From positions 8,122,001 through 8,186,000 of the forward strand of contig BSYQ01000003.1 in assembly GCA_030272585.1 (NCBI GenBank): a stretch of DNA of 64,000 bases, given 5' to 3'. Below, one piece after another: positions 24,060 through 35,785 of this stretch. The stretch is from Bryopsis sp. KO-2023. Lineage: Eukaryota; Chlorophyta; Ulvophyceae; Bryopsidales; Bryopsidaceae. Numbering within the stretch: the stretch's first letter is position 1; each line of letters starts with the position of its first letter. A program made the position numbers and the translations under genes. The notes beneath the pieces were generated by a model. That model had not been told where the DNA came from. It did not search any database and saw only the letters and a program-made list of their open reading frames with translations.

Positions 24060-25919
24060 ATGGGGTAAGTTTTCGAAGAACAGAAGAAGATCGGCGACCT
24101 TTGAAACGGATACGGGCATGCTTTCCTGATATTCGTGCTTGAGTTTGTGATGCTCGTATAACTTGATCGCCAGAGAAGCTTCGAAGCTGATGGTAACTTC
24201 CGGAGTAGATATAACAGAGGCGGATCCAGGGGTGCGCAGGAGCGCGCGCACCCCCGTCGTGTTTTTTTCCCTTTCTTTTACACCAGTATATAGTAGAGGG
24301 AGGCACAGTTTTGAAACGTTCGAATGGGGCTTTAGGTATCGAACGCGCATCCCCCTCTCTGGAATCCTGGATCCGCCCTTGTAATATATTCTCACGTGTG
24401 GCGCGTCGTTGAGGAGTGTTTTTCTGTTGTTGTTGTCCGATCAGGAATTTCGATGACTTCGATGCGGTTCCCGGTAATCCCCTCGGCAACAGAGAGTGAG
24501 TATGGTTCTTTCTTTTCTGTTTCCTACCTTTCTAATATAACGTTTTGCTCGCTCGTTTATTCTCTTAAGAGTCCAGAGGATCGAAAAAGTTTAGAGCTTT
24601 CCTTAACTCTTCTTTCCGTTTTTCCTTTTTCTTTGCTTTCTTATGTTTTTTCTTTTCGCGCGCGCGCGCATAGACACACGGACGTCGATAAAATTTTCAA
24701 AACGGGATCTCTGACCTGTGGCCTGACGTTTGCTTTCTGTGTCCTATTTTCTGCTTAGGAGGGGAGCCCTGGTCATACTATTCTGCCTGTTTGTGTGGAT
24801 GGTGGCCCAGATCACCAAGAAGTCCTTTGGACAGAGGAGAAGTGTAAGTTTTTTTAAAATCATAATGCAGAATGTTTTCTTCACAGTCTTCAAGTTCTAC
24901 TGAGGTTGTTTTGCTCACAAGGTTTTATTGCCTCTGAAAACTCTTTAGTAACTATATGAGTTTCTGTAGGTCTTTTACGAAGATGAAGAAGATGAAGAAG
25001 AGAAGGAAGTACAGTTCTGGGTGAATTGGCATGTGGTTCTTGATGTTGCCAATCACGGCGCCTTAACAAACACCATGTGTGTTGAAGGGATCCCCCCACC
25101 TGGTGTCTGGCTTGGAGAGAAGAGGTACAAGCATTCAGGATCAGTCACACTTCGATAATTGTGCTCTTGTTGATAATTGAAGCGTTCAAAGGAACCTAGA
25201 GGATACCAAAGGCTGAAATGGAATGACAGGGAATCTCAGATCCTGCCCAACCAGCTAGAGATTCATGCGATGCCAGATGCAGAAAACTGATGTGAAGTTA
25301 TTCGTTACTTATTTGTGTTTGAAATGCTGGTTTCTGTGTGATATCCAGGGGTGCAAATATGATGTCTGAGAGTGAAGGAAACAATGCAAAATTTGTTTGC
25401 TATCGAAGGCAGGCAGCTGAAGTGCTGGGGGAAAATGCTGTTGTTGTTGGTGCACCTGTCGGGGCTGCAAAAATTGAGACTTTCATGAGGTAAAGATATA
25501 CTCAGCCAATTCTATGGATGACCTTTGATTTTGCACACAAAAAAAGTACAGAGCAGACAAAAATATTTTGTCTGAAGTGGATTTGGAAAAACTCTTTTGT
25601 GTTTTTTGCCGAAAATATGTTCAGAAAATCTCTTGTTGTAACGCCACAGAATGTTTTCTTTTTCTTTTCAGGGATAATGATTTTGGTTCACAGAGAAGGT
25701 GAGTTCAAGCATTTTGTAATGATGATATCATCAGAAAATTGATGTTCTGTGAGATGCTCCCCCCCCAAAAAAAATACAATTTCCTTGCAAGTTAGAAGCG
25801 CTCACACAAATACATTTGTATATATTTTTTTATTATATTTAGTCAGTCTTTATGTGTGCTTTAGGGGCTCTGAAGGCGTTTCGAATTTTGTGGAGGTTGC
25901 ACCACCAGGTCCAAAATAG
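24060..25919 (+). CDS. Small single-pass membrane protein, family not recognised
   Basis: Seven exons, each with GT-AG and matching phase: 24060-24064, 24445-24495, 24759-24843, 24970-25124, 25349-25489, 25672-25698 and 25865-25919. Together they give 172 residues. The first coding exon is five nucleotides. Residues about 22-37 are a hydrophobic segment (ALVILFCLFVWMVAQI) after a short acidic N-terminus, followed by KK and a cluster FYEDEEDEEEKE, so the protein is probably membrane-anchored with an acidic flank. The rest is soluble and ends in VEVAPPGPK. I cannot match it to a family. The perfect frame retention over six introns argues that it is a real gene. Intron 1 carries a small TIR element (24213-24382). 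Confidence 0.65.
24213..24382. mobile_element. MITE-like element with imperfect TIRs in intron 1
   Basis: The left end CAGAGGCGGATCCAGG at 24213 and the right end CCTGGATCCGCCCTTG at about 24367-24382 are inverted repeats, 14 of 16 matching, enclosing about 140 bp. CAnnGGCGGATCCAG-type ends are common in hAT-like non-autonomous elements. The flanks are AT-rich and I could not define a clean 8-bp target duplication. It has no coding capacity. Confidence 0.6.
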
Positions 25920-26462
25920 AGGTGAGAACAATTGGGGTGACTTTCAATGATTTTTTCTTGTTTTCAAATGGAAGGATTGTCTTTACCACCAGGTGAATTT
26001 TGTCAAGAAAATGTCATTACTCGCATCTTTCCCTTGTTTTTCCCAAATTTACTCATGCCTAATATCCCTGGAGGTGCAAACTGCCTATTGTTCGCAGGTA
26101 AAGATGAAGGTGGGCAGTGAACATGACTTTGTAACAATTTTGAGTTTCTTTCGGGGGGGGGGGGGGGAAGCTAGTATTTTGGAGGGCGGGGTCAATAGAA
26201 AGAGAAGAAAAATTAGCTATCCTGGAATGGACCCCTTGGCAACGCTCGTGACTTTGTGTGGCTTGGATCGAATTAAGAAATTATTCGCACATTCATTTTC
26301 GTTTTGTGCCTCATTTTGCAGTTGGCCAGTTTTGTGACAAATCGGACCCGACAGAAACGCGCTCTTCTGTCTTTGCCAAACATTCAAGAAGCGTGACGGC
26401 TACTGCAGGGGTCAGGATATTCATTGTCCGTATATCACCGCTCTGCAGGTAGACGTGTGACG
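25920..26462. other. Intergenic with a 14-G tract
   Basis: 543 bp between two plus-strand genes. It includes an uninterrupted run of 14 G at 26154-26167. Its right part should be the promoter of the p32 gene. No coding sequence is seen. Confidence 0.5.
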
Positions 26463-28264
26463 ATGGCACTTCGTTTGCTGTATTCATCTGCGAGGCGATC
26501 TGGCGGCACCCTCAGGGCCCTGTGTGCGCCATTGGCGCAGACGACCTGTGAGTTTTCGCCATCAGTTTCGCTGCAAGAGACTCAGAATGCTCTCAGAAGC
26601 TCCAGATCTGGGTCTGGTGCGCTGTTCGGCGAGAATAGCTGGGGCTCGATGCATGGCAAGAAAACGGTCGCGCAGAAGCTGTCGGAGACGTTGGAGGCTG
26701 AGTTGGAGCACGAGGAGGAAAGCTACTGCGAGGAGGAGGTGTGTAGTCGGTCCCTGGACATGTTTTTGATAAAGGAGGAGTGGAAGCCACCTCTGTTTTA
26801 GGAGAAGTCTGAAGGTCAACAGACTTGATGTGGTGTGCATCCATCAGCAGTCATGTGATCATGTCCAAAATTCAACATTACATTTTTGATATGTTGGAAT
26901 TCCAGGTTTTGAGAAAAGGACCCCCATCAGGTTTTGAAATCAAAGAGGAGGTGAAGGAAGAAGCGAGAATTGTTCTTCACAAAAAGCATGGAGAAGAAGA
27001 CATTACAATAGAAGCTATTTTCACCCAACAGGTACAATCCTGAGCAATCTGGAAGCAAAGTTGCTAAAAATTTTACGAATTGGGGACCTTGTTTTCTTTG
27101 AACTTTGAATGTATATCTTATTAGTCATCCAATAACTTCCAGTCCCCTACTTGGAATAAATGACCTCTGTGGAAAACAAATTAGCCTTGGTTGCTCTAAC
27201 CGGAATTGAATTTTCCTTACTGGTGATAAGATATGTCATCGGAATCCTTTCTTTTTTGGGGGGTTCCAATAGAAATGGTAAAAGGTAAAAGTGAAGATCT
27301 TTGCTCAATTTTTCCTGTTGTCTTTCTCATTTGTCATAATGTTCTAATAGGATTGTATTGTTTTGGCAGCCTATTCCGGAGCCCGATAACCCAGATGATG
27401 AAGAATCCTCTGTAAGTTTTTTTGTTGTATAATTTGCTTTTATTCCATTGTTCTGATCATTATGGAAATTCTTATGTTGTGTGCTTGAAGTTTTGCATTA
27501 TTTGTCAAGTTTTTTGCACAAACCTGGGTATTGAGTATTGCCTGTGACGTGGTATTCTTTGATGAGAGGCCGGGACGTATGTTTTTTTTGCAGGTTTCAC
27601 ATAAGAGTGTTTTCTCAGGGAAGATTGCAAAGGGGGATGACATCCTCCATTGTGAATTTGAAAGCGATGGTGAGTTCTGTGACTGTCTCACATTGCCATG
27701 AACTCTGTAACGTCCATATCAGTTGATTATCAATCTTCCTTGTCCCATCTGCAATTTTTGGTGTCACTCGGAATCCAAGTTTCGATGGGCTTTCTGAGAT
27801 GCTTTGGTCTTACATTCCTGGTGTGTTGTCAGGTGGATATGTGGACGTTCTCCATGCTGGATTGGAGAAAAAAGGGAAGGATCCACACATTACAGCATAC
27901 ACTGGACCGGTGAGTCCACTGGGAAAAAATCATCCTTGTTTTGGTGATCGAGAATGAGCCTTTGCTTCTTCCATTATGCTAAGTTTATGAACAAACTTGA
28001 AGAGAATGATTTTGTGCACCTTTGATCGGATTTTGGCTGTGTTGGCATCGCTGTCACTGTGGACTGATGGGTGTCTTTTGGGGGGTTTGAATGCAGGAAT
28101 TTCCAGAGCTGGATGAGAAGCTTCAAGACAATTTCACCACCTGGTTAGAGGAACGAGGGATTGGGCCAGAGTTGGGTGATTATCTTATTCAACTCGTACA
28201 TGACAGGGAGTTGAAAGCATACAAAGACTGGCTCAAGAGCGTGAATGCTTTCATTTTGAAATAG
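26463..28264 (+). CDS. MAM33 / p32 (mitochondrial glycoprotein family) protein
   Basis: Acidic trimeric chaperone-like protein of the mitochondrial matrix, homologous to yeast Mam33 and human C1QBP/p32, linked to mitochondrial translation and respiratory maintenance. Exons 26463-26738, 26906-27031, 27370-27411, 27594-27669, 27833-27909 and 28097-28264 join in phase with GT-AG to give 254 residues, the family's usual length. The N-terminus (MALRLLYSSARRSGGTLRAL) is a mitochondrial presequence. Then comes the first helix with TVAQKLSETLEAELEHEEES, an acidic loop (PEPDNPDDEESS), beta strands including DDILHCEFESD, and the C-terminal helices ELDEKLQDNFTTWLEERGI and LGDYLIQLVHDRELKAYKDW, which are diagnostic. 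Nothing is truncated. Plants usually have several paralogues, so orthology to a particular one is not claimed. Confidence 0.92.
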
Positions 28265-28815
28265 GGAATTGCAAGGGGGGCAATATAGAACAGGACTTAG
28301 TGTGTGGACGTGGACAGGATTTCATAGCCAGGAGGAGCAAAATCAAACACTGAATTGTGGTGGCTTTGTAATGCGTGGAGTTTCCTCTTTCTCTACCTCT
28401 CTGTCTTGTTCCACTTTTGCTCTGAATTCTGACCTGCTACAGATTCTTTCCCTATGATTTCAGGTTCTGCAGAACATAATCCTCTGTGGACCTTTTTTCA
28501 GTTCCAACAGTGCTTGTGTTGAAAACAAGAGTCCCAGATTCAAAGAATTACCAGCAATAGACACCATATCGCTGAAACCAAGACGTTTCCTTCCTCATGA
28601 ACCCAATGTATCCCACCACCTCATACAATTTTTTTCCAGTCCCAGGGACCAGTCGAACCCTGTGGTGCTGGCAGGGTGCTTGGCTGACGTCGTACGATTT
28701 CCCGTCTGACTTTCGTACCACAGGCTCGAGCATACTCTTCAATTTGTCAATACTCTTGCTTGCACCTGAACGAGACGCCAGGAGAGAGGCCTAGGTTAAT
28801 TGCAAGGGCGGGAAA
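28265..28815. other. Intergenic
   Basis: 551 bp between the p32 stop and the NSE4 start, serving as 3' UTR and promoter. No gene or repeat is recognised. Confidence 0.5.
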
Positions 28816-29994
28816 TTGTCCAGGATGTCTCCTTCGTGCACGTCGACCGCAGAGCGAGAAGTCGTCCGCGGAGAGCTGCTCTACTTTTACAGGAGAACTC
28901 ACAAAAAGAAAGATGAACTCACCGGTGGAGACCTTGGCGCTCTCCAGCAAGCGTGCGTAGAGGCCGATGCTTTGGCTCACCAGGTTGAAAAGCCACGCGA
29001 CCAAGCGATCTGCTCTGAAGTTTTTTATGACTTAACGGACGTCGGAGCCCAGCGAACTCTGAAACTCACCTCGAGAGGCGGAAAGATGACTCCCGCAGTT
29101 TTAATCGAAGCTCTGAAAACGCGTTTTGTGGCGGAGGGTCGCGAGGCTGACGAATTTGACTGGAAAAAGTCGGGCAGCCTCGCCGTTGGCTTCTTTAATC
29201 CTGGGCTGGCGGTGTCGTGCATGCTGGGGCCAATGACCGTAGAGGCGAGAGTTCGAACAATCACGCAAAGGCACAGAACTCGGGTAACTGGCACTGTGCT
29301 GAAACCTAAGGAAGTTCACGAGGGAGTTGCGGAGGACGATAAAAACCGTCAGACTGATAAGAACATGGAGACAATGTTCGGAGTGATTCGGCACGCTGAA
29401 GAGGGCGTTCCTTTCGGAGAGCTTATCCTAAATCACGACTCTTTCTCACAAACGGTGGAGAACATCTTTACATTGGCGTTCTTGGTGAAGGATAGACGAG
29501 TGCACATGTCTACGGACGAGTCGCTGGGGTTGATGGTGACCGTGAAACAAAGGCCTCCAAAGCGTCAGGGAAAGTCGTCAGAGCAAGTGCGCGAGGCTTC
29601 CGTGCGTGAGTCGACGGTGCAGTCCATCTTGAAGTTTCACCACGATACATTCCGAGTCATGAAAACAGTCGTTGCAAGGGAGGACTGCAAAATGCCCAAC
29701 AGAAGGAAGGTGGCTGAGGCCACTTCTGTTTGCAGCCAAGACGAGGGGCCCAGCAGGATGTTGGACCTGCACCAAGTGGATGACAGTGAAGAAAGCTCAG
29801 AAGAAGGAAATGCAGATGCACCTGCAGGGTCGCTCTTGGATATTACACATCTAACTCAACAGGACAGAAACAAGACTCCAGAGTCTTCTCAGAGAAATTC
29901 AGCATTGTCCAAGAGGAAAAGGGAGTCTCTTGGGGACAATGAAACTGCGAAGAGAAGGACTCGTAGGAGTCAAAGATTGACCCCAGTGAATTGA
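28816..29994 (+). CDS. NSE4 / EID-family subunit of the SMC5-SMC6 complex
   Basis: Kleisin of the SMC5/6 complex; it bridges the SMC heads in DNA repair and chromosome maintenance in the nucleus. A single exon of 392 codons. The N-terminal helix that contacts the SMC6 neck lies at about residues 11-60 (EREVVRGELLYFYRRTHKKK, then LQQACVEADALAHQVEKPRD). The C-terminal winged-helix signature of the family, DSFSQTVENIFTLAFLVKDR, starts at about residue 212 and continues into the VTVKQRPP segment. The tail is acidic (DDSEESSEEGN), then basic with likely nuclear signals (SKRKRES, KRRTRRSQR). Start at 28816; the next Met at 28825 is equally possible. It is intronless although its neighbours have five or more introns, which could mean a retrocopy. 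Confidence 0.9.
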   Translation: MSRMSPSCTSTAEREVVRGELLYFYRRTHKKKDELTGGDLGALQQACVEADALAHQVEKPRDQAICSEVFYDLTDVGAQRTLKLTSRGGKMTPAVLIEALKTRFVAEGREADEFDWKKSGSLAVGFFNPGLAVSCMLGPMTVEARVRTITQRHRTRVTGTVLKPKEVHEGVAEDDKNRQTDKNMETMFGVIRHAEEGVPFGELILNHDSFSQTVENIFTLAFLVKDRRVHMSTDESLGLMVTVKQRPPKRQGKSSEQVREASVRESTVQSILKFHHDTFRVMKTVVAREDCKMPNRRKVAEATSVCSQDEGPSRMLDLHQVDDSEESSEEGNADAPAGSLLDITHLTQQDRNKTPESSQRNSALSKRKRESLGDNETAKRRTRRSQRLTPVN

Positions 29995-30878
29995 TGCTGA
30001 GACTGGTCAGGATGGGAGAAGAGGGGAGGGGGGAAGCAGACCGGGTTGTGGGAGGTAGAAAGGAGAACAAAAACAAAACTGAAAGCATGAGAAAGAACAA
30101 CACAAGTGCTGGTTGTTGTAGGGACTTGGACTTTTGTGGGGTTCCGGAGTTTTTTTTATCCCCAAAACTGTACGATGAATCAAATTTTCCTGACCTGGGT
30201 AGGATGGCACTGTCCTTTTTTTTCACTAGTGGTGCTTTTCTTTTTGGTATCTAGTGGTAGCATTTGGGAGTAGTGTGTTAGACGGTGTTTGTGACAAAGT
30301 CTTCAAGCAAACACTTTGTACATAATGTATTTTTTTTAGTTAGCAAACGCACAAGCATGACGCATTGATGTGCGCATTCCACATACATGGCCTGTCTGCT
30401 CAAACCACTATGATGGTTAATGGGCTCCTCTTCTGTTGGAAACTCGTGACCTGATCAGAGCGGTGCAAAACTTGAATTTCACAGCCAAGTTATCGACCAA
30501 CATCGAGGTAGGCTTAATGGTATTCGAAAAGACTCGGTGGCTTCATGGATTATCCTCTCATGAAAGTTCTGTTCATTTTGTTCCCACTCTGCCATCCAAT
30601 TTTCACCACAGTGGAGATGTGGGGATGGGTGGAGAGAAAACAACGATGGTTGCACCTTCACAGTTTTCGACTGAGCACATGACAGAAAGTGGCGGTACTG
30701 GATCTCTTACATGTCGGACTCTCTTTTTTGAGGGTTGCGTGGCACACTCTACGGCCTGTCTCGCTCCCTTCCAAGTTGTAAATTCGGCGCCCTGTCTACA
30801 ACACGAAACGCGTTTCTCCCCGTTGTTTCACGCACGTACATCTTTGTTCATCCGGCACTGCGTAGTTCGAGAGAAAAT
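29995..30878. other. Intergenic
   Basis: 884 bp between NSE4 and THF1, containing a 3' UTR and a promoter. Open frames here show no known domain. Confidence 0.5.
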
Positions 30879-32433
30879 ATGCAGACTTCCGTGAATCCCC
30901 CCCGAATGGTTTGCAAGTGTCTTCGACAGGGCGTCGTTGGCAGACCCGTTCGACCGCAAAACTTGCAACGGTGGGTGGTGGTTTGGATAAAAGAGTGCTT
31001 GTCTATTGTTTTCGAACAAGTCGTTTAGCGCCGTGTCTTGAGCTCGGCGGAATAAATGCTGGGCATGATTGAAAAAAACCCAATCCGACGTGCGACGCCC
31101 ACAGGCTTCAGAGTCGTTCCGCCCTGGGAGCCCGCCTTGCACGCCGAGTGAATGTCGTCGTTGCCGAAGGTATTCATTATTTGTTCAGCGACGAATGGAC
31201 TTCCCTCCGCAGCATAATGGCTTTGTGAAGCTTCTGACTGACTTTTCTGGTTGTATGTTTTGTGTGTTGGAAACAGGCTTCACTGCTCCACCTGTGTCAG
31301 AAACCAAGAAAAAGTTTCTGGAGCTTTACCCCACCCCTGTCCCAGCCATTTATAGTGGGGTTTTGCAGGAGCTTATTGTTCAACAACATTTTATTAGATA
31401 CAACAAAGCATACCACTATGACCCGGTGAGTCAAAAAATCAATAGTTGTTGTTATGTTTCTGTAAGTAGCCCACCAGAATGAACCGGATTCATCCGCAAT
31501 TCGTGTTGATGAATTGATTCCCAATCGAACGTGGAATGGGTTGCCGAATATGTATTCTTTTATTTGGGTTCAGATATTCGCAATGGGAGTCACCAGTGCT
31601 TTTGATCAAATCCTGGAGGACCTTGGAGATGAGGGCCAAGTCTTGTTTGAAGCTTACATTGAAAGCTTGGGCGAAGACCCAAAGCAATATCGATCCGATT
31701 CCAAAGCTTTAGAGGAAGCTTGCTCTGGTCTGGAGGGTATTTCCAGCCTTGTTCCCAGTGATGGGGAATCCACTCCGGTCAGCGAGATCGTTTCAAAAGT
31801 GGCTGCCCAGGTCAAGGAGGGAAATTTCCACTACAACAAGTTCTTTGCGATCGGACTTTTCAGATTGCTTGAATTGACTGGGGTGAAGGAGCCTCAAGCT
31901 TTGGGTACCCTGGTGGAAAGTATGGGTGTGAAACAAGATGCGGTCAACAGGGATTTGAAGATGTACAAAAATGTGTTGTCGAAGCTCAGTGCCGGAAAGG
32001 AACTGATGGAGGAAATCATGGCGAGGGAAAAGAAGAAGGCCGCGGAGAGGTGAGCAATTTGAAAGTCTGTCAGACGACACAGTTTGCAGATGCTGAACCC
32101 AAAAATCCAAGTGTTTTGAGGCTAAAGGTTCTCTAGCCTTGTCGCAACGAGTAGTGTAAGCTTTGGCCTCTTCATTCCATATTTTCAGAAAAGTCCATCT
32201 GGCTGTGGAAGCATTTCTACAGCATTTTTATGGTACAGATGGATGGTTGAACTCAGGGGCCTGCACACTATGCAAATCTACGTCAGATTGTTCTGGGTGT
32301 GCTTTGATTTCAAGTGATTTGTGATGTTTTGCAATTTTTCAGGGCTGCTGAGAAGGCCGCCAAAGCAGAGGCTGAAGCCAAGTCTGAGACTGAGACCAAG
32401 GCTGAGGCTACTACTGAATCTGCAGAAGCTTGA
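30879..32433 (+). CDS. THF1: THYLAKOID FORMATION 1 (Psb29) chloroplast protein
   Basis: Chloroplast protein needed for thylakoid biogenesis and photosystem II repair, interacting with FtsH protease dynamics in plants and with PSII in cyanobacteria (Psb29). Exons 30879-30970, 31105-31169, 31277-31425, 31574-32049 and 32343-32433 join in frame with GT-AG to give 290 residues. The N-terminus is Arg/Ser/Ala-rich (LQSRSALGARLARRVNVVVA) and fits a transit peptide. The mature part begins VSETKKKFLELYPTPVPAIY, then VLQELIVQQHFIRYNKAYHY with DPIFAMGVTSAFDQ, the family signature. The helical core NFHYNKFFAIGLFRLLELTG and a C-terminal coiled coil (KELMEEIMAREKKKAAER) follow. The tail is a low-complexity Ala/Glu/Lys/Thr repeat ending ATTESAEA. 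Complete. Confidence 0.94.
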
Positions 32434-33407
32434 TTCATCGAGCGGAAACTTCTTGTCCAAGCTCTTCACGTCTTGGTCACAGATTTTTATTGGCACTGCC
32501 AGGGTTAGGTTTCCCAACCCAAACGTTGGCCAGTGTCGGGAACATTAATATTTTTTTGTGGTGTCTGTGCATTGAAGAGGTGGCGCATATTCTTAACTTG
32601 CATTTGTTTGGGGTTTTTTTCGAGGAGTCAGAGTTTGGTTTCTGTGTGGGATTGAAGAATTCTTTTTTAAAGGGGGCAGAGAAAGACGAGGGCTGAGGTC
32701 GATCATAACAGGGTTGGAGTTTGGGGGATCAAGTCAGCGATTTTGTGTTCGAAATTGGAGATGGCGATTGGCTTTGTAAGTGCATGTTCTCCGAACGTCT
32801 GGATTCCCTCTGAAGGCGTTCACCGCTTTTGCCTGATCCCTTCCCTGCCTCGAACTACGGTTGGCATAAATATGAGTTTCCCAAAGATTACAGAATCTGG
32901 GTTGCACCCGACATCGGATTGCCCATTACGCCCCCATCGATGCAAATCTCTCGGCAGTATCGTCTGTAGAGAGATGGATTTCGGGTTTTCTCTCTCGTTC
33001 GTCCATGCCAGCTTTTCAACAACTATCGGGGGGATTGCAATCGAGTCCCCCACATCGCTTGAACGACGACGCTTGAGACGCGAACGTCGTTTGCACCAAA
33101 CGGCGTCCCAGGAGTGTTCGATTCGAAAAAGTTCAAAATTCGCTTCGCGTGGTCCCTACATTGTCGCGTGGAAAGAGGGGTGATGCTGAGTGTAAAGGCG
33201 TTTTGACGAGCGCAGGCAGACGAGATTCTGTGCGATACGGCTGCAGATTCGATTTGGTCGATCGCCACCCTGGACGGACGTGCGCGCAAGTGATAGGTGG
33301 AGACACCGATTGAGCATATACTGCAACTCCGCCCTTACAATTCCATCGTCCTGAAACTCTGTTTGTGGGGGAGTCGGTGTTGTGGTTAAATAATATTTGT
33401 ACCGACA
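32434..33407. other. Intergenic
   Basis: 974 bp between THF1 and the CCCH-finger gene; 3' UTR then a GC-richer promoter region from about 32900. No gene recognised. Confidence 0.5.
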
Positions 33408-35785
33408 ATGTCTAACAAACGAGCTGAACAATCTACGGTTTTGACAGAAGAGGAAGGACTTGATGGCCTGGTGAGGCGCTCGCTTTTTTCAATCCCCCCC
33501 GAAACTGGGCGTGTGTGAACTAGGCTCTCTTTTTTTTCCCTCTACAACCGGACTGTAACGTTGTTGACTTTCTCGCTGGAAACAGAACGAATTGTGGAAT
33601 GGAGGCACCATTGGCCCGGACTTCAACGATGATGACCCTATGTTCATGACGGATAAGTTTCGCATGTATTGTTACAAGGTGTGTTCGTGCCCCTGGCGCG
33701 GTTTGGGTTTTTGTTTTGTTTCGCCCTCTTTTGGAAAGTAGAAAGAGAAACCAGTATCCATTTTGAAAAACTTTTAATACCCGCGATAGGTGCTTCCTTG
33801 CTCCAAGCGATTTTGTCACGACTGGTCGACCTGTCCCTTCGCACACTTTTCCGAGCGGGCGAAAAGGAGAGATCCAAGGGCCGCAAAATACACCGCCATC
33901 GCTTGCCCTGAGATGAAAAAGGTGACGCCGCTTTGGCTCCCATATGTTCGAGGGATGTGTCAGACAAATGGACTGTCCGCTCTTTCCCACCACTTTGTTG
34001 GTGGACTTGGTTTCGGTGGACAGTTGTGAGCTCGCTTTGTGTGAGCCGATCTGTTGGTTTCCGCTTTTCTGGGGTTTGTGTCAAGCTTGGGGTACCTGTC
34101 TGACGTCAGTTGTCTGTGGGCGCAGCAAGGAGAGCCTTGCCCGCGTGGAGACAAGTGCCCGTACTCCCACAACACTTTCGAGTACTGGTTGCACCCCACC
34201 AGGTACTCGAGCGCAAAAACACCCTCTCTTAACGTAACAACCCCAGAGTGGACGGAGTTGGTTCCGTTTCGTCAACAACGCAGTCCGTTTCTGGCAACCT
34301 CTCATTCCTGACAACCTCTCATTCGTGGAACCTCATTTGCTCGGGAAAAATTGCTGGGTTGGGTTGAGCAACATGGCGTGGATTTTTGGGCAGGTATCGC
34401 ACGAGGATGTGCAGGGATGGAGAGAACTGCACCAGGAAAGTGTGCTTCTTTGCCCACAAGCCAGAAAACGTGAGGGTTCCTCCATGCAGGCCATCTCTCC
34501 CAGTTGCTGATGATCCTTGGCCAGCGAGCGACGATTCGGCCGATTCTGGGTTTGAACCCAATTTCTCCCCTGACTCGAGCAAGTCGTCCGGTCACAGGAG
34601 GGCAAACTCGGTACCTTCGGAAGCAGCAAGCAGCTTGTCTGGAAGGCTGTCCGATATGTTGAAGGTACCCAAAGATATGTCTTTTTCAAACCTGGAAATG
34701 TGCAACACTGAGAGAATGATTTTTCTCAGCTGCTGGATGGTTAATTCCACATCCACAAAATATCGATGGCTTTATGTGCCTTGTAGAAAATTCCGTCTCG
34801 GCCCCAGTCGAATGGGTTCCACCAGCCATGCAGTCAAGATCTCGGGAGCACATTCTTTGAAAAAGTATTGGAATCCATCAAGGAGAATTCTGTGTCAGCA
34901 CCAAGCGAGAGCAGTCCCCCTGTTCAGAAGGCGGTACCCTCTCCAGCGCCCGCCCCTGCTCAGGACGATGCAGCAGCCCAATTGAACCATGTTGTCACAA
35001 ATCTTCTGGGTAACTTGTACCTCAATCAGAGCGTACCTGTGCAGCAGCCGCTGCAACAGCCAATGGCCCAGCAAATCCCACCACCGAACGCATTCTTGGA
35101 GGCTTTGGCCAACCAAGTCAGCATGGCACCGCAAGTCATGCCTGCCCAGGGTATTCCCCAAGGAATCCCCTCTCCAGCAACGGTCCCAGCAATGCCTGTT
35201 GAGGGTGTGGTGCCTTCTGGTATCCCCATGGGTTACATGCCAGCCGTGGTGCCAGGTGGAATGCCTCCAGGATTCCCCCAGGTGGTAGCCCCAGTCTCTG
35301 GCATTCCTACCCAGCCAGTGATGGGCTCGCTCCCAGTGCATAGCATGGCGAGTCCTCAGCAGGGTGTGCCATTCCCTGGTGTGAACAGCGCGATGATGCC
35401 AGACGCAATTACCAGTGCAAACGGTGTCATGAGCGGGGTGGCCAACGGCACGAACATGAACGAGTTGATTCAGACGATTTTGAATTTGCAGAGCCATGGG
35501 CAGCATCCTGCAAACGGAGCTGGCCAGCATGTGGGCGGTGACGTCTACATGGTCAGCCCGCAGGAAAACGGGATCCCCATTGAAAGTGCTGGTAGCGTGA
35601 GCAGTAATGGTACCATGCCTAATGTTAGCATCACGAAGGCAGGAATGATGGCGAATGGTGGCAACATTGCCACCGGGGTTGCAATTCAAGATGGCAACTC
35701 CGTAGACCATGGCTCCGTTCCTTCGCCTCGATCCCCATCCTTCATGCTTTCTTCGTCGTCCAGGACCGTTTCTGGTCTGGTTTAA
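33408..35785 (+). CDS. Arginine-rich tandem CCCH zinc finger protein (plant RR-TZF type)
   Basis: RNA-binding post-transcriptional regulator of the plant RR-TZF group, which in Arabidopsis promotes mRNA decay or translational control in hormone and stress responses. Exons 33408-33470, 33586-33678, 33790-33921, 34126-34202, 34394-34664 and 34787-35785 keep frame and give 544 residues. The Arg-rich region has [20 protein letters not shown] and [15 protein letters not shown]. Finger 1 is [20 protein letters not shown] (C-x8-C-x5-C-x3-H), followed by the spacer [16 protein letters not shown] and finger 2 [16 protein letters not shown] (C-x5-C-x4-C-x3-H). The 330-residue C-terminus is Pro/Gln/Met/Gly-rich with many MP and GIP turns, typical of a disordered region. 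No ankyrin repeats precede the fingers, unlike one plant subgroup. Confidence 0.92.

Noticed and set aside
24049-24489. Minus-strand open frame of 146 codons
   Set aside because: It mostly reads through the small TIR element and the intron of a better-supported plus-strand gene.
26154-26167. Poly-G tract as a G-quadruplex regulatory site
   Set aside because: A single 14-G run may form a quadruplex, but nothing around it shows regulation and homopolymers are also assembly-prone.
30436-30894. 152-codon open frame between NSE4 and THF1
   Set aside because: No domain; its end overlaps the THF1 start in a different frame; more likely promoter and 5' UTR.
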